From a virus, in IMG/VR virus record IMGVR_UViG_3300037054_000079, positions 32,110 through 96,109 of that record: 64,000 bases of DNA; one strand, 5' to 3'. Each line of letters starts with the position of its first letter. The first letter of the stretch is position 1. This document shows, in pieces, positions 31,710 through 39,641 of the stretch. The position numbers were made by a program, and so were the translations under genes. The notes under the pieces were generated by a model. It was not told the DNA's origin. It worked only from the letters and a program-made list of their open reading frames with translations, and made no database searches.

Positions 31710-32534
31710 ATGTGTCGAGCAGACCGAATTAGTTTCTCAGTGAAAACCGCCCCGCGTATAAAGCGCCGGGACAACTTCACTTGCGTACTCTGCGGGCGGC
31801 GCGGCGTCCCCCTCGATGCCCACCATATTGAACCGTACATTGCTAATCCGTCTCGCTTGCACGATCCGGCTAACTGCGTTTCTCTTTGCGTAGAGACATG
31901 CCACCTGCTCGCGCATGATGGGCACTATAAGCGTATTGATAAAGAGATTGCCGTCAAATTATCCGAGTACACTGCCCGAGTTCATAGTCCGGAAGCTTGG
32001 GCTGAGATTGCAAAGCAAATCATCATTGAGGACGGGATTGCAAAAGAGCGCCAAGCGAACGGCTTTGACCAAGCATGGAAACACTGGCGAGAAAAGGTTG
32101 CGGACCGAAAAGCAAGAGGCTGGCCGGAAGATATGTTAGATGCTCCTATAGGAGCGCGTTGTGTTTCGCGCGGCCACCCCGATAGTGTATCAGCCCGCGC
32201 CGTGGTTGCAGGGGTCAAGCCGCTCACTGCTCTGCGGCGCATGAGAGCCGGTGCGCCGGAGAACGAATGGTACTTATCGGTTGAGGCGTATCGAAACCTG
32301 CACGCAGCGACTCCCGAAGAAAAAGCGGTTGGTGAAGCACGGGCTGATTGGAATGAGATTTATAGAAAGCGCGTCGAGTGGGGATGGTCAAAAGATCGTC
32401 TCTATGATAAGCCGGTAAAGACTCCGCCGCCGAGAAACAATGGTAAGTCGCACTCCGAAGAAACTAAACGGCGAATGTCTGTTTCTTGTATTCGTTTCAA
32501 CGCCGAAAAGGACAAGGTGTTGATCCCGGCGTAA
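31710..32534 (+). CDS. HNH homing endonuclease with NUMOD3-like motif
   Basis: 274 residues. RDNFTCVLCGRRGVPLDAHH then NCVSLCVETCHLLAHDGHY is a complete HNH zinc-type nuclease core in the first 75 residues. NGKSHSEETKRRMSVS near the C-terminus is the NUMOD3-type DNA-binding motif of homing endonucleases. The last residues EKDKVLIPA copy the end of the DUF932 protein (KDKVLIAA) at both DNA and protein level. The gene thus seems to have inserted at the 3' end of the DUF932 gene, leaving a second copy of that end. Confidence 0.8.
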   Translation: MCRADRISFSVKTAPRIKRRDNFTCVLCGRRGVPLDAHHIEPYIANPSRLHDPANCVSLCVETCHLLAHDGHYKRIDKEIAVKLSEYTARVHSPEAWAEIAKQIIIEDGIAKERQANGFDQAWKHWREKVADRKARGWPEDMLDAPIGARCVSRGHPDSVSARAVVAGVKPLTALRRMRAGAPENEWYLSVEAYRNLHAATPEEKAVGEARADWNEIYRKRVEWGWSKDRLYDKPVKTPPPRNNGKSHSEETKRRMSVSCIRFNAEKDKVLIPA

Positions 32535-32548
32535 CAGCTACCGGCGAC

Positions 32549-32570
32549 GGCGGGGTCTACTGGCCCCGCC
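32549..32570 (+). terminator. GC-rich hairpin after the HNH gene
   Basis: GGCGGGG-TCTACTGG-CCCCGCC, seven perfect pairs without a T-run. A related longer hairpin follows at 32585-32616. Confidence 0.5.
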
Positions 32571-32584
32571 GATCTCTGGAAACT

Positions 32585-32616
32585 CGGCGGGGCCTATTCG
32601 CGATCTGGCCCCGCCG
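32585..32616 (+). terminator. Second GC-rich hairpin
   Basis: CGGCGGGGCC (32585-32594) pairs perfectly with GGCCCCGCCG (32607-32616), followed by AACTTTATT. Together with 32549-32570 it looks like a duplicated terminator. Confidence 0.55.
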
Positions 32617-32689
32617 AACTTTATTCGCGAACGCGCATAAACTGATTTTATACGCGATAGCGCATAGGTCACGCCGCCTAACCAGCGGC

Positions 32690-32960
32690 TACTTGATGGT
32701 CACGACATCTAGGATCGAACCGGGAAGGTCCCCGGAAACAACGTGGCTAGGCTTGCAGTGTGGATCGGCCCGCTTGTGGAAAGCGTAACCGGGGCAACGT
32801 GGAGGGGAAGGTTCGAAGCCGACTCCCATGAAGCGACCCCGGCCACTTGACTGCCCCGGCAACCAGTGCTACGCACCGGCATCGCATGGCACTGGCCGCG
32901 AGGCTTAGGACGCGATCTAACGGGACCCCCAAGCCACAAGGGTCCCGGCCTTTGGAGGTC
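32690..32960 (+). other. Structured non-coding region, RNA candidate
   Basis: About 270 bases without a gene but dense in long-range complementarity: CCGGGG (32789-32794) with CCCCGG (32837-32842); CCAGTGC (32863-32869) with GCACTGG (32889-32895), extended by outer CGG/CCG pairs; GGGACCC (32922-32928) with GGGTCCC (32940-32946) just before the GGAGG of the next gene. A GGTTCGAA word recalls a T loop, but no tRNA can be folded. It may be a small RNA or a leader. Confidence 0.4.
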
Positions 32961-32965
32961 CCCGA

Positions 32966-33175
32966 ATGCCCAAACTCAATCAAGCTCAGTACGCGATTGG
33001 CCGCACCGCTTATGGCGCGGGCGAAGGCGTCGCCTCGATTGCCGCGCGTGCCGATCTGCTCACTGGCCCCGGTCCGGCGCACACCGACGATGAAGACGCG
33101 GTGCCGAGTCTATTCTGCGGCTTCCTCGACGGCCTGCTCGCCGACATCCGCAAGATCGCGGCCTCCATCCCTTGA
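32966..33175 (+). CDS. Small hypothetical protein
   Basis: 69 residues behind GGAGGTCCCCGA, MPKLNQAQYAIGRTAYGAGE onward, helical with an acidic patch (HTDDEDAVPSL). No family is recognised. Confidence 0.6.
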   Translation: MPKLNQAQYAIGRTAYGAGEGVASIAARADLLTGPGPAHTDDEDAVPSLFCGFLDGLLADIRKIAASIP

Positions 33176-33336
33176 CCCGCGAGCCTCTCGCAGAGATCAA
33201 GTCATGGCCGTGCGCTCTCGGCGCGGCTTGCCATTGCACGTACAGCACGCACTTCAACTGTCCCCATAATGTGAGGCCCACATCCAATGACAACACACCG
33301 CCAAAAAGCAAAAGCGAAACTAAGAAAGCTTCTTAG
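33172..33336 (+). CDS. Possible 54-residue Cys/His-rich protein (TTG start)
   Basis: TTG 33172 overlaps the previous stop (TTGA). The peptide SWPCALGAACHCTYSTHFNC holds four cysteines and a histidine, followed by PHN. It overlaps the next gene by 50 bases in another frame. The cysteine pattern argues for coding, the overlap against. Confidence 0.35.
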   Translation: MTREPLAEIKSWPCALGAACHCTYSTHFNCPHNVRPTSNDNTPPKSKSETKKAS

Positions 33337-33709
33337 CGCGCCGTCTGTACTCGAACCCAAGCCGTACTTCGCCACCGACTACAACGAGCGTAAGGGCATC
33401 CCGATTGTCACCGGCCTGCTCGACTACTTTCCGCTCTCCGCGATTGAAGTTGCCAAGGTCAGCGCGGCGGGGAATGCGCAGCACAATCCCGGCGAGGAAC
33501 TGCATTGGGCGCGCGGCAAGTCGATGGATCAGTGCAACACTGCCGTCCGGCACATCATGGAGCGTGGCGGCTGCAAGCGCCTCGGTCTCGACGGCAAGGA
33601 CACGGACGGGACCTATCATCTCGCGAAAGCGATCTGGCGTCTCATGGCGCAGCTTCAACTCGATCTCGAAGAAGAACGCGGTCTCGGACCGTCGCGAGCG
33701 TCAAAGTGA
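33287..33709 (+). CDS. dATP/dGTP diphosphohydrolase-family protein (DUF5664)
   Basis: 140 residues. RKGIPIVTGLLDYFPLSAIE, VAKVSAAGNAQHNPGEELHW, ARGKSMDQCNTAVRHIMERG and YHLAKAIWRLMAQLQLDLEE are the family's conserved blocks, all-helical with acidic and histidine residues for metal. Relatives hydrolyse deoxynucleoside triphosphates, so it probably adjusts the dNTP pool with the HD protein at 23847-24710. The specificity cannot be read here. Confidence 0.72.
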   Translation: MTTHRQKAKAKLRKLLSAPSVLEPKPYFATDYNERKGIPIVTGLLDYFPLSAIEVAKVSAAGNAQHNPGEELHWARGKSMDQCNTAVRHIMERGGCKRLGLDGKDTDGTYHLAKAIWRLMAQLQLDLEEERGLGPSRASK

Positions 33710-33891
33710 GTGAGTCGGCAAAGCTATCGCCCGAACAGATTGCCGCTTTTCGCGTGCAAGCCGTGACGCGCGAGATCACCAATCGGCAGATCGACGCCGC
33801 CGTCATGACGGGGCTGCCACTCGCAAAGGGGAAGTGGCTGCTCACACCGATGGCCGGGACGACTCGCACAATCTACCGGCACGTGAAATAG
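33706..33891 (+). CDS. Small hypothetical protein
   Basis: 61 residues from a GTG overlapping the previous stop. LSPEQIAAFRVQAVTREITN RQIDA is helical, with a beta-like end. No family is recognised. Confidence 0.5.
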   Translation: MSESAKLSPEQIAAFRVQAVTREITNRQIDAAVMTGLPLAKGKWLLTPMAGTTRTIYRHVK

Positions 33892-33892
33892 C

Positions 33893-34333
33893 ATGGCGCT
33901 AGAAAAAAGTCTGTGGCAGCGCGTGAAGAAGGGCGGCGTCGCGTTGAAGCTACTCGGCCATCGCGTCATGCTGACACGCATCGAGAACATGGTCGATGAA
34001 GGCACGCCCGATGTAGAAGGCGCTATTAACGGGCAGCAGATATGGGCTGAGTTGAAATCATGCGCTCGACCCGCCAAGGCCAAGACTCCAATCCGCCCGA
34101 AGTCACGCCCATCGCAATCGGATTGGCACCGCGAGCGCACCGCCGCCGGGAGCCGCCACCACTATGTGCTGATGCAGGTCGGTGAAGCTAGTCAAGCAAA
34201 ACTTTACCTCATACCCGGACGCGAGTACGATAATATCGTAGCGCCGGAGATTGACCTTGAAATCTTGAGCGTTCTCGGCTATACAACTGAGCCGATGACG
34301 CAAGTGCTTTTACGGGCGGCGGCAGGATGGTAG
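33893..34333 (+). CDS. VRR-NUC/PD-(D/E)XK-like nuclease
   Basis: 146 residues. RIENMVDEGTPDVEGAINGQ then IWAELKSCARPA gives the E, PD and ExK of a PD-(D/E)XK site; RPSQSDWHRERTAAGSRHHY is the usual follow-on helix. The size fits small phage VRR-NUC-type or Holliday-junction-resolvase-like nucleases found beside SNF2 helicases and Pol A. It probably resolves branched DNA. Confidence 0.72.
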   Translation: MALEKSLWQRVKKGGVALKLLGHRVMLTRIENMVDEGTPDVEGAINGQQIWAELKSCARPAKAKTPIRPKSRPSQSDWHRERTAAGSRHHYVLMQVGEASQAKLYLIPGREYDNIVAPEIDLEILSVLGYTTEPMTQVLLRAAAGW

Positions 34334-34335
34334 GC

Positions 34336-34632
34336 ATGGCGCGCAAATATAAAACGGTTAAAGAGTACGCCATCAAGCTTCTGCTCCATCCTGTCACCCT
34401 TGACACTGGCCTTGGGACGCGGCATATCGGCTATAGTTACCTGCAAATTCTCAGCAAGATCAGACAGCGTTTTCCTATCGTCATATACGGCGGCCCACAC
34501 AAAGGGAAGCCGCTTCGCATGACGGTCAAGGACTTGCAGAAACTTGCGTGCAGTGTCAATCAGGATGATCCGACTGCGCGGCTACCCGTTCGTCCTCGCC
34601 ACAAGAAGCGTCGCCGGAAGAAAAGAGCTTGA
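34336..34632 (+). CDS. Hypothetical basic protein
   Basis: 98 residues from ATG 34336 (ATG 34327 would overlap the previous stop by 7 bases and add three residues). Ends in a Lys/Arg run (RPRHKKRRRKKRA). The middle reads IGYSYLQILSKIRQRFP, possibly a helix-turn-helix. DNA binding is likely but unproven. Confidence 0.55.
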   Translation: MARKYKTVKEYAIKLLLHPVTLDTGLGTRHIGYSYLQILSKIRQRFPIVIYGGPHKGKPLRMTVKDLQKLACSVNQDDPTARLPVRPRHKKRRRKKRA

Positions 34633-34892
34633 ACAAGTATGATCGCTACAATTGCAGTCCGAAAGGGCGGGAACGCCTGCGGCGCTATCGTATGACTACC
34701 AAGTATCTCGAACGCAAACGTGCCTATAGCAAATCGCCGAAGGGCCGTGAAACAAGAAGGAATTACGTCAATGCCGAGCCAACTAAAATCAGACGCCGAG
34801 CGACTCGCCGACGCGGAAAAGCTAATCCGCCAAAAGAACACACGGCTTATACAACTCGAACGCCTCGTCCGAGAGACGACGCAAGTCAATGA
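34629..34892 (+). CDS. Basic protein with SPKGR repeats
   Basis: 87 residues from a TTG overlapping the previous stop. CSPKGRERLRRYRMTTKYLE and YSKSPKGRETRRNYVN are two copies of a repeat common in phage proteins and in DNA-binding tails of some homing endonucleases. It overlaps the phosphoesterase gene by 122 bases in another frame, so the C-terminal part may not be real. Confidence 0.45.
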   Translation: MNKYDRYNCSPKGRERLRRYRMTTKYLERKRAYSKSPKGRETRRNYVNAEPTKIRRRATRRRGKANPPKEHTAYTTRTPRPRDDASQ

Positions 34893-35910
34893 CAGCGCCG
34901 AGAAGGTGCGGCGGGATATTTTCCAGCTTGAGGAATACTCGCCGGAGCCGCCTAAGTGGCTCAACCGTGAACCGGGCAAAAGCTCGACGGGCATTCCACT
35001 CATTTGTTTGAACGACTGGCATTGGGGCGAGATCGTCGATCCCGATCAAGTCGGCGGCATCAACAAGTTCAATCGGGCCATCGCGCGCAAGCGAGTGCAT
35101 GTGCTGAGCGATACAGTCATCGACCTTTGCTTCAATCACATGACGAACCCGAACTATCCGGGCGCGGTCGTCGCCATTCTAGGCGACATGATAACCGGCA
35201 ACATCCACGAAGACCTGCGTGAGACCAATGACGGGCCGATCATGTGGTCAGTCAACGAGGTCGAGAACCACATCATCGGTCTGCTACTCTCATGGAAAAA
35301 GAAATTCAAACATCTCGCCATCATCTGTGTGCCCGGCAATCACGGGCGCAACACCGTCAAGCCGCGCATCAACAACCGTGTCTATGAAAGCTACGAGTGG
35401 CTGATCTATTGCCACATCGAACAATACTTCCGCAACGATCCGGATGTGAGCGTGTATGTGCCGAACGAGGTCGATGCTCACTTCTCGATCTTCGGGCACC
35501 GCGTCATGGCGACTCACGGCGACACACTCGGCGTCAAGGGCGGTGACGGCCTGATCGGCGCGCTAGGCCCAATCGCACGCGGCGCAATGAAGATCGGCGC
35601 GCAGCAACGCCAGATCGGGCGCGACTTCGACACGCTCGTCATCGGCCACTATCACTTCTACTTGCCACGCGGCGACGGGACGCCCGTGCTGCTCAGCCCG
35701 GCGCTCATGGGCCACAACACTTACGCGCACTTGCAATTGCGCGTGAAGGCGTCTAGGCCATCGCAGGCGCTCGCCTTCATCCATCCGAAGCACGGGTTCA
35801 CCGCGCAGTGGCCGATGTACCTCGACGAGAAGCGGCTCAACCCGAAAACGACCCCATGGTTCGTATGGGGCGGCGCGCGGACCAATCGCGATCTCGGACT
35901 CGACGTGTAA
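34771..35910 (+). CDS. Calcineurin-like metallophosphoesterase
   Basis: 379 residues behind AAGGAATTACGTC. NDWHWGE (DxH), VVAILGDMITG (GDxxxG), IICVPGNHGRN (GNH), VMATHGD and VIGHYHFYL (GHxH) are the five metal-site motifs in order. The first 70 residues are a coiled-coil-like extension. Phage members may act as Mre11-like nucleases or phosphatases; neighbours suggest DNA processing. Confidence 0.82.
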   Translation: MPSQLKSDAERLADAEKLIRQKNTRLIQLERLVRETTQVNDSAEKVRRDIFQLEEYSPEPPKWLNREPGKSSTGIPLICLNDWHWGEIVDPDQVGGINKFNRAIARKRVHVLSDTVIDLCFNHMTNPNYPGAVVAILGDMITGNIHEDLRETNDGPIMWSVNEVENHIIGLLLSWKKKFKHLAIICVPGNHGRNTVKPRINNRVYESYEWLIYCHIEQYFRNDPDVSVYVPNEVDAHFSIFGHRVMATHGDTLGVKGGDGLIGALGPIARGAMKIGAQQRQIGRDFDTLVIGHYHFYLPRGDGTPVLLSPALMGHNTYAHLQLRVKASRPSQALAFIHPKHGFTAQWPMYLDEKRLNPKTTPWFVWGGARTNRDLGLDV

Positions 35911-35923
35911 TTCGGAGGAAGAC

Positions 35924-36220
35924 ATGAACTTAAAAACGTGCACCCGCGCCGAATGGGACGCGGAGAAGATCGAGGAAAACCGGCGCACGGGCGCGCACGG
36001 ATTTGACCCCGGTATGCCGTGGCACGTCGCCAACTGGCGCGAGCGCATGGGGATAGCTCTATTTTGGGGCATCATGTGGGGCGGCGTATTTCCTGCGATG
36101 TTAATCGGCGGCTTGATGTTCATCGGCCTGATCTTCGATGGGGTAGCCATCACATCCGCCGCGCACGATAGCTGCTTAAAGCGCGCGACGAACGGCTACG
36201 AAATTCGGGCGTGCCACTAA
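35924..36220 (+). CDS. Membrane protein
   Basis: 98 residues behind CGGAGGAAGAC. A charged N-terminal half, then a hydrophobic stretch (GVFPAMLIGGLMFIGLIFDG) that spans the membrane once or as a hairpin, and two cysteines at the end. The function is unknown. Confidence 0.6.
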   Translation: MNLKTCTRAEWDAEKIEENRRTGAHGFDPGMPWHVANWRERMGIALFWGIMWGGVFPAMLIGGLMFIGLIFDGVAITSAAHDSCLKRATNGYEIRACH

Positions 36221-36552
36221 TGACTCCGATTGTAGGCTCACTCGTTTCGTTCTTCGGGAGCATATCGCTCCCGGACCTCGCCAATGGCGTCTTCGAAGGC
36301 GGTCTCTCGATATTCTTGTTCAAGGGGATATTGAAACTGCGCCATGACCGCAAGGTCCTTGGGTTCTACTGGCCCACGGTCTTGTGGACATCGACGTGGG
36401 GGATTTACAATTTATATTTCTACCCGCATCTCGGCCAGTGGTGCTCGTTCACTGGCGGCCTATTCGTCGTCGCCTTCAATCTGACATGGCTTGCGCACGT
36501 CGCCTATTACGCCAAGCAAGCGCGCGAGCAACAGACGTGTATGCCGGGCTAA
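36220..36552 (+). CDS. Multi-pass membrane protein
   Basis: 110 residues from an ATG overlapping the previous stop (TAATG). Hydrophobic segments around residues 25-40, 50-65 and 80-98 (GFYWPTVLWTSTWGIYNLYF, GGLFVVAFNLTWLAHVAYY). Last gene of the rightward unit. The function is unknown. Confidence 0.6.
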   Translation: MTPIVGSLVSFFGSISLPDLANGVFEGGLSIFLFKGILKLRHDRKVLGFYWPTVLWTSTWGIYNLYFYPHLGQWCSFTGGLFVVAFNLTWLAHVAYYAKQAREQQTCMPG

Positions 36553-36560
36553 AAGAAAAC

Positions 36561-36582
36561 GCGGAGACCTTGCGGTCCCCGC
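36561..36582 (-). terminator. Terminator between convergent units
   Basis: GCGGAGACC (36561-36569) pairs with GGTCCCCGC (36574-36582) with one mismatch. On the minus strand it is followed by GTTTTCTTTT, a good T-run for the leftward unit; on the plus strand it may also slow rightward transcription. Confidence 0.65.
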
Positions 36583-36643
36583 GCTCTCCCTTCGGTTCGG
36601 GTGGTGGGCCTTGGACGGCCTCCTGCCTCCCTCCCCAAATCAT

Positions 36644-37030
36644 TTACGCCGTAAGCGGGGTGCCGGACGCACCGGGATCGGCACCGGACGCACCGGACGC
36701 GCCGGGTACACCGGACGCTCCCGTAGCCGCGTCGGCGACCGCCGCAGTGGCAGGCGCTAGAGCGGTGCGAGCCGCCGCGACGCCGGTCGCCAGCTTGGCG
36801 ACCTGTGCCTCAATCGCCGCCGTGTTGTCGGGCGCGATGTTCGCCAGTGCGGCGACATCCGTTTCCAACTGCGTGACGATGGTTCCGATTTCGGCGAGCG
36901 CGTCAGTGACCCCCGCCGTGAGGTCCGCAACTGCATCTACCATAGCCATGTTCCCTTCTTGAATGACGACTCGAAGACGATCCGCGAGCCGTTCTGCGAT
37001 CTTGTCGATGTCTCTATCGTGCAAGAACAT
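36644..37030 (-). CDS. Hypothetical protein with collagen-like tail
   Basis: 128 residues from the ATG behind AGAGGAAATCC. The N-terminal 95 residues are helical with heptad character (LTAGVTDALAEIGTIVTQLE), suggesting a trimeric coiled coil. The end is Gly/Ala/Ser/Pro-rich (GASGVPGASGASGADPGASG), like short collagen-type triplets. It could be a small fibre or surface protein. It is the last gene of the leftward unit. Confidence 0.55.
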   Translation of the reverse strand: MFLHDRDIDKIAERLADRLRVVIQEGNMAMVDAVADLTAGVTDALAEIGTIVTQLETDVAALANIAPDNTAAIEAQVAKLATGVAAARTALAPATAAVADAATGASGVPGASGASGADPGASGTPLTA

Positions 37031-37104
37031 TGGATTTCCTCTCGGTGATGCGAGTTTATAGCACGAGCGCATTGTGCGTCCAACCGTCTTTTTGAAAATG
37101 TTTT

Positions 37105-37926
37105 TTAGCGGGTTGGTCGGCTGCCTTTGCGCATATTATCAACGCTCCACAGCGGTTGGTAATTTGTGAAGTGACATGCTTGCAGAAATTGTGCGCGATC
37201 AGTCAGATCAAATTTTGCGAGTGGAATTATGTGATCGAGATGCCACCCGTCGATTGCCCAATTATCCCACGTCATGTCAGGCTGCCATTGTGCCTCAATG
37301 TAAAGTTTGAACTCCCCTACCGGGCAACCAAGATCGCGGACAGCGGAACCGCCCCGCTGGCCATTTCTGATGATTTTATGGACACGCTGGCGAAGACGAG
37401 TGGCGATCCTGCGGTGTGCGCCTCGATCTAAATGAGTAAACCGCCAAGTACCGTAGAAAGTTCTATAGACCGGCTTTTCCTTGCCCTTAGCGCGCGCCTT
37501 CCGGCACGCCAATGCGTATGCTTTTCTGCAAGCGGCGGTGTTTAATTTCTTTTTATCCTTGCGCTCTCGCTCAGGATCACTCATAGCGTGCTGCAACCGC
37601 CATGCTTTCGCTTTTTCTTTTGCCTTTGCTTTCCGAGCACGCAGTCGCGCTTTTCGTCTCCACGGCTTCTCAGCCATAGCGAAGTATGCTTGTCGCGCGG
37701 CCCGCCGCGCCCCGACCACAGGCATTGACCGTCGCGCTTTCCGTCGCGTAGACCCGAGTACCTTAGCCCGTGCCTTGGCCTGCTCTGGCGTTAGCTTGAT
37801 GCCAGCCTCAATGAGATCATCATGGATTACTCCACCACTGGACGCTATTCGTGTCGCAATTTTGCGACCACGATTTTGAACTTGGGCTAGTCGCAGATTA
37901 TAGGGGTCAATGGGATCGCGGATCAT
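37105..37926 (-). CDS. HNH endonuclease with long basic N-terminus
   Basis: 273 residues from ATG 37926 (a GTG at 37944 is possible; neither has a good ribosome site). The N-terminal 150 residues are extremely Lys/Arg/Ala-rich and helical, a DNA-binding region. The C-terminus (DGWHLDHIIPLAKFDLTDRA, FLQACHFTNYQPLWSVDNMR) is a typical phage HNH core. It is a free-standing homing-type enzyme between the collagen-like gene and the lysis region. Confidence 0.72.
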   Translation of the reverse strand: MIRDPIDPYNLRLAQVQNRGRKIATRIASSGGVIHDDLIEAGIKLTPEQAKARAKVLGSTRRKARRSMPVVGARRAARQAYFAMAEKPWRRKARLRARKAKAKEKAKAWRLQHAMSDPERERKDKKKLNTAACRKAYALACRKARAKGKEKPVYRTFYGTWRFTHLDRGAHRRIATRLRQRVHKIIRNGQRGGSAVRDLGCPVGEFKLYIEAQWQPDMTWDNWAIDGWHLDHIIPLAKFDLTDRAQFLQACHFTNYQPLWSVDNMRKGSRPTR

Positions 37927-37974
37927 ATAGCTTGAATAGCACACTAGCGTCGCCGAGTCTACAGTGAACCGTTT

Positions 37975-38220
37975 TCAGTGGAGAGTATCGTAGTGATCTG
38001 CAAAGTAAAATTCTTTTCCGCCGAGTCCGTGCATCACCGTGACCGAATGAAGGGGACCGTCGAGCTTCGTCTGCCAGAACAAAATGAACTTGCGCAGGCG
38101 CGGGAACACGGGCGCGGTGTCCATGTCTTGCCAAATATATTCTTGGAGAAGCCACAGGTGATCGGGCCGACGATAGCGGATCAAGGCTGTGGTGAGATCA
38201 CTTTTCAGCAACGGGGGCAT
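37975..38220 (-). CDS. Small hypothetical protein
   Basis: 81 residues. The ATG overlaps the upstream gene by 23 bases and has GGAGG at the right distance, which supports the start. Aromatic- and His-rich (DHLWLLQEYIWQDMDTAPVF). No family is recognised. Confidence 0.55.
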   Translation of the reverse strand: MPPLLKSDLTTALIRYRRPDHLWLLQEYIWQDMDTAPVFPRLRKFILFWQTKLDGPLHSVTVMHGLGGKEFYFADHYDTLH

Positions 38221-38710
38221 TTTCGCCGCCTCCCCTTATCGTCGCGACAACAAACGGTGCTGTGTAGCTGTAGTGGAAGCGCCACACTGCCCATTGCAGG
38301 CCGTTGCACCACCGCTGGATATCCGAATGATAGGTCGCCGGGCCTCCCGCTATCCCGAATGGGATGGTGAACTGTTTCACAAACTGTCGTGAAGTCTTCT
38401 CTAATAAAGCAGGATAGATAGTTGGCTCCGGAGCGAAGGTAAAGACGCGCCCTGACGAGTCCTCTACCCACCGATGTACGTTGCCCTCGCAGGCGCGGAG
38501 TTCGCGAGCTTGGAAGATTATATAGGACGCCTCGCCCGGTCGCACAGGCGACGGCGTGATAGTCAAGCTGGATATATCTAAGGGTTCGCGGCGGTCGCAT
38601 ATCATGATAGTCGCGACCCCGAGCAAAGTCGCAAGAATGGGCGGCAGTGCCCGTGCGACTATGACCTGATACATCGCAAACATGCGATCTAGTTCTTGGC
38701 GGATAGGCAT
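38198..38710 (-). CDS. Membrane-anchored protein, paralogue A
   Basis: 170 residues. An N-terminal helix (ALPPILATLLGVATIMICDR) anchors a periplasmic domain containing VHRWVEDSSGRVFTF, FVKQFTIPFGIAGGPATYHS and a C-terminal WAVWRFHYSY. It aligns along its length with the gene at 38934-39413, so the two arose by duplication. The function is unknown; lysis-region position suggests an envelope role. Confidence 0.6.
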   Translation of the reverse strand: MPIRQELDRMFAMYQVIVARALPPILATLLGVATIMICDRREPLDISSLTITPSPVRPGEASYIIFQARELRACEGNVHRWVEDSSGRVFTFAPEPTIYPALLEKTSRQFVKQFTIPFGIAGGPATYHSDIQRWCNGLQWAVWRFHYSYTAPFVVATIRGGGENAPVAEK

Positions 38711-38949
38711 TTTAAGACCTCCCCCTGTTTATTAGAAGGAAAAGATCGGGCGAAGGTCTCAGGTGTGCTCGCGGATTTTGAGAACGCATCAACGATACCC
38801 CGGCAGAACGGTTTGGTATTTCGCTCGCGCGGGATTTGACGGTGATGGTGGTGAGACGGCGAGCAAAAGAATAAAAAGCACCGCGCCTCGGCGCTAGACG
38901 GCGAGAGCAAGAACGCCGCCAACATGAGGACAGCTATTTTATTTTGCAT
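38689..38949 (-). CDS. Small secreted protein
   Basis: 86 residues. MQNKIAVLMLAAFLLSPSSA is a signal peptide; the mature part has a CFLFFC pair, a run of four His and two further cysteines. It lies between the paralogue pair and overlaps both. The role is unknown. Confidence 0.55.
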   Translation of the reverse strand: MQNKIAVLMLAAFLLSPSSAEARCFLFFCSPSHHHHRQIPRERNTKPFCRGIVDAFSKSASTPETFARSFPSNKQGEVLKCLSAKN

Positions 38950-39413
38950 CTTCCATCTATCGGACGACGAACGTCAAAGGAGTAGGAGTAAAGGTTCTTC
39001 GTGGGAAAGGCCCATTGCACATAATTCCACTTCTTGTAGAGTTCGGCGTCAGAATAATACTTCGCGGGGCCGGGACTCATGCCATACGGGATCGGGAACT
39101 CCTTGATGATCTCTTGTTCAACGTTGAGCTTCTTGATTTGATCGTTCACAACAGGGGAGTCCGAGAGGTAGAAGATAACTCCCGCGCTATCAATTAGGCT
39201 TCGATGAACAACGCCGCCGTATTCAGAGTGTTTGATTTGCCCGTAATGAAAGGTCACAATCTGCCCGACATCAACAACTGGCGGAATGACCTTGCCCCAT
39301 ACCATTGTGCTTGGTGATGCGCGATCAATCGCCATGATGGCAGTGACGCCGAGAAACAGTGCGAAAGATGCTGGCACGACATGGGAATAAAAGATTGCCA
39401 TTGCCCTGTTCAT
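38934..39413 (-). CDS. Membrane-anchored protein, paralogue B
   Basis: 159 residues from the ATG that overlaps the upstream stop. FALFLGVTAIMAIDR is the membrane anchor. VVHRSLIDSAGVIFYLSDSP and IIKEFPIPYGMSPGPAKYYS match paralogue A (38198-38710). The conserved IPYG/IPFG and GPA blocks may form the domain core. The function is unknown. Confidence 0.6.
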   Translation of the reverse strand: MNRAMAIFYSHVVPASFALFLGVTAIMAIDRASPSTMVWGKVIPPVVDVGQIVTFHYGQIKHSEYGGVVHRSLIDSAGVIFYLSDSPVVNDQIKKLNVEQEIIKEFPIPYGMSPGPAKYYSDAELYKKWNYVQWAFPTKNLYSYSFDVRRPIDGRCKIK

Positions 39414-39622
39414 TTGGGAGTTCCCGGTCCTGTGAGCATGTGAATAATCGTCCATACAGTTAGCATGGCTGTTGGCAAGCCAATGAGCCACACGCCCCAA
39501 AGGCGCACTAAGTTGTGCCAATGTATGCGGCGCTCGAACCACCGGAGAACTCGGCGCGTGATGCGCCGCTCCTGCGGATCGAGTGGCCCCGTAGATAGCT
39601 CGTCGTCCGGGTCCCATGCCAT
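39410..39622 (-). CDS. Small membrane protein
   Basis: 70 residues. A charged N-terminal half (PQERRITRRVLRWFERRIHW) and one membrane helix (LWGVWLIGLPTAMLTVWTII). It overlaps paralogue B by ATGA. Confidence 0.55.
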   Translation of the reverse strand: MAWDPDDELSTGPLDPQERRITRRVLRWFERRIHWHNLVRLWGVWLIGLPTAMLTVWTIIHMLTGPGTPK

Positions 39623-39641
39623 TCCCCTACCCCTAATGTTT

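Noticed and set aside
32800-32830. tRNA-like T loop (GGTTCGAA)
   Set aside because: No matching T stem, anticodon arm or acceptor stem could be built on either strand.
33204-33269. 21-codon ATG frame
   Set aside because: No supporting motif; the overlapping TTG frame with a Cys/His pattern is the better candidate, itself only weak.
23847-33709. HD hydrolase plus dATP/dGTP diphosphohydrolase as a 2-aminoadenine (Z-DNA) genome signature
   Set aside because: No PurZ-like synthetase is visible and the HD protein is of the YfbR-like type; ordinary nucleotide-pool control is sufficient explanation.
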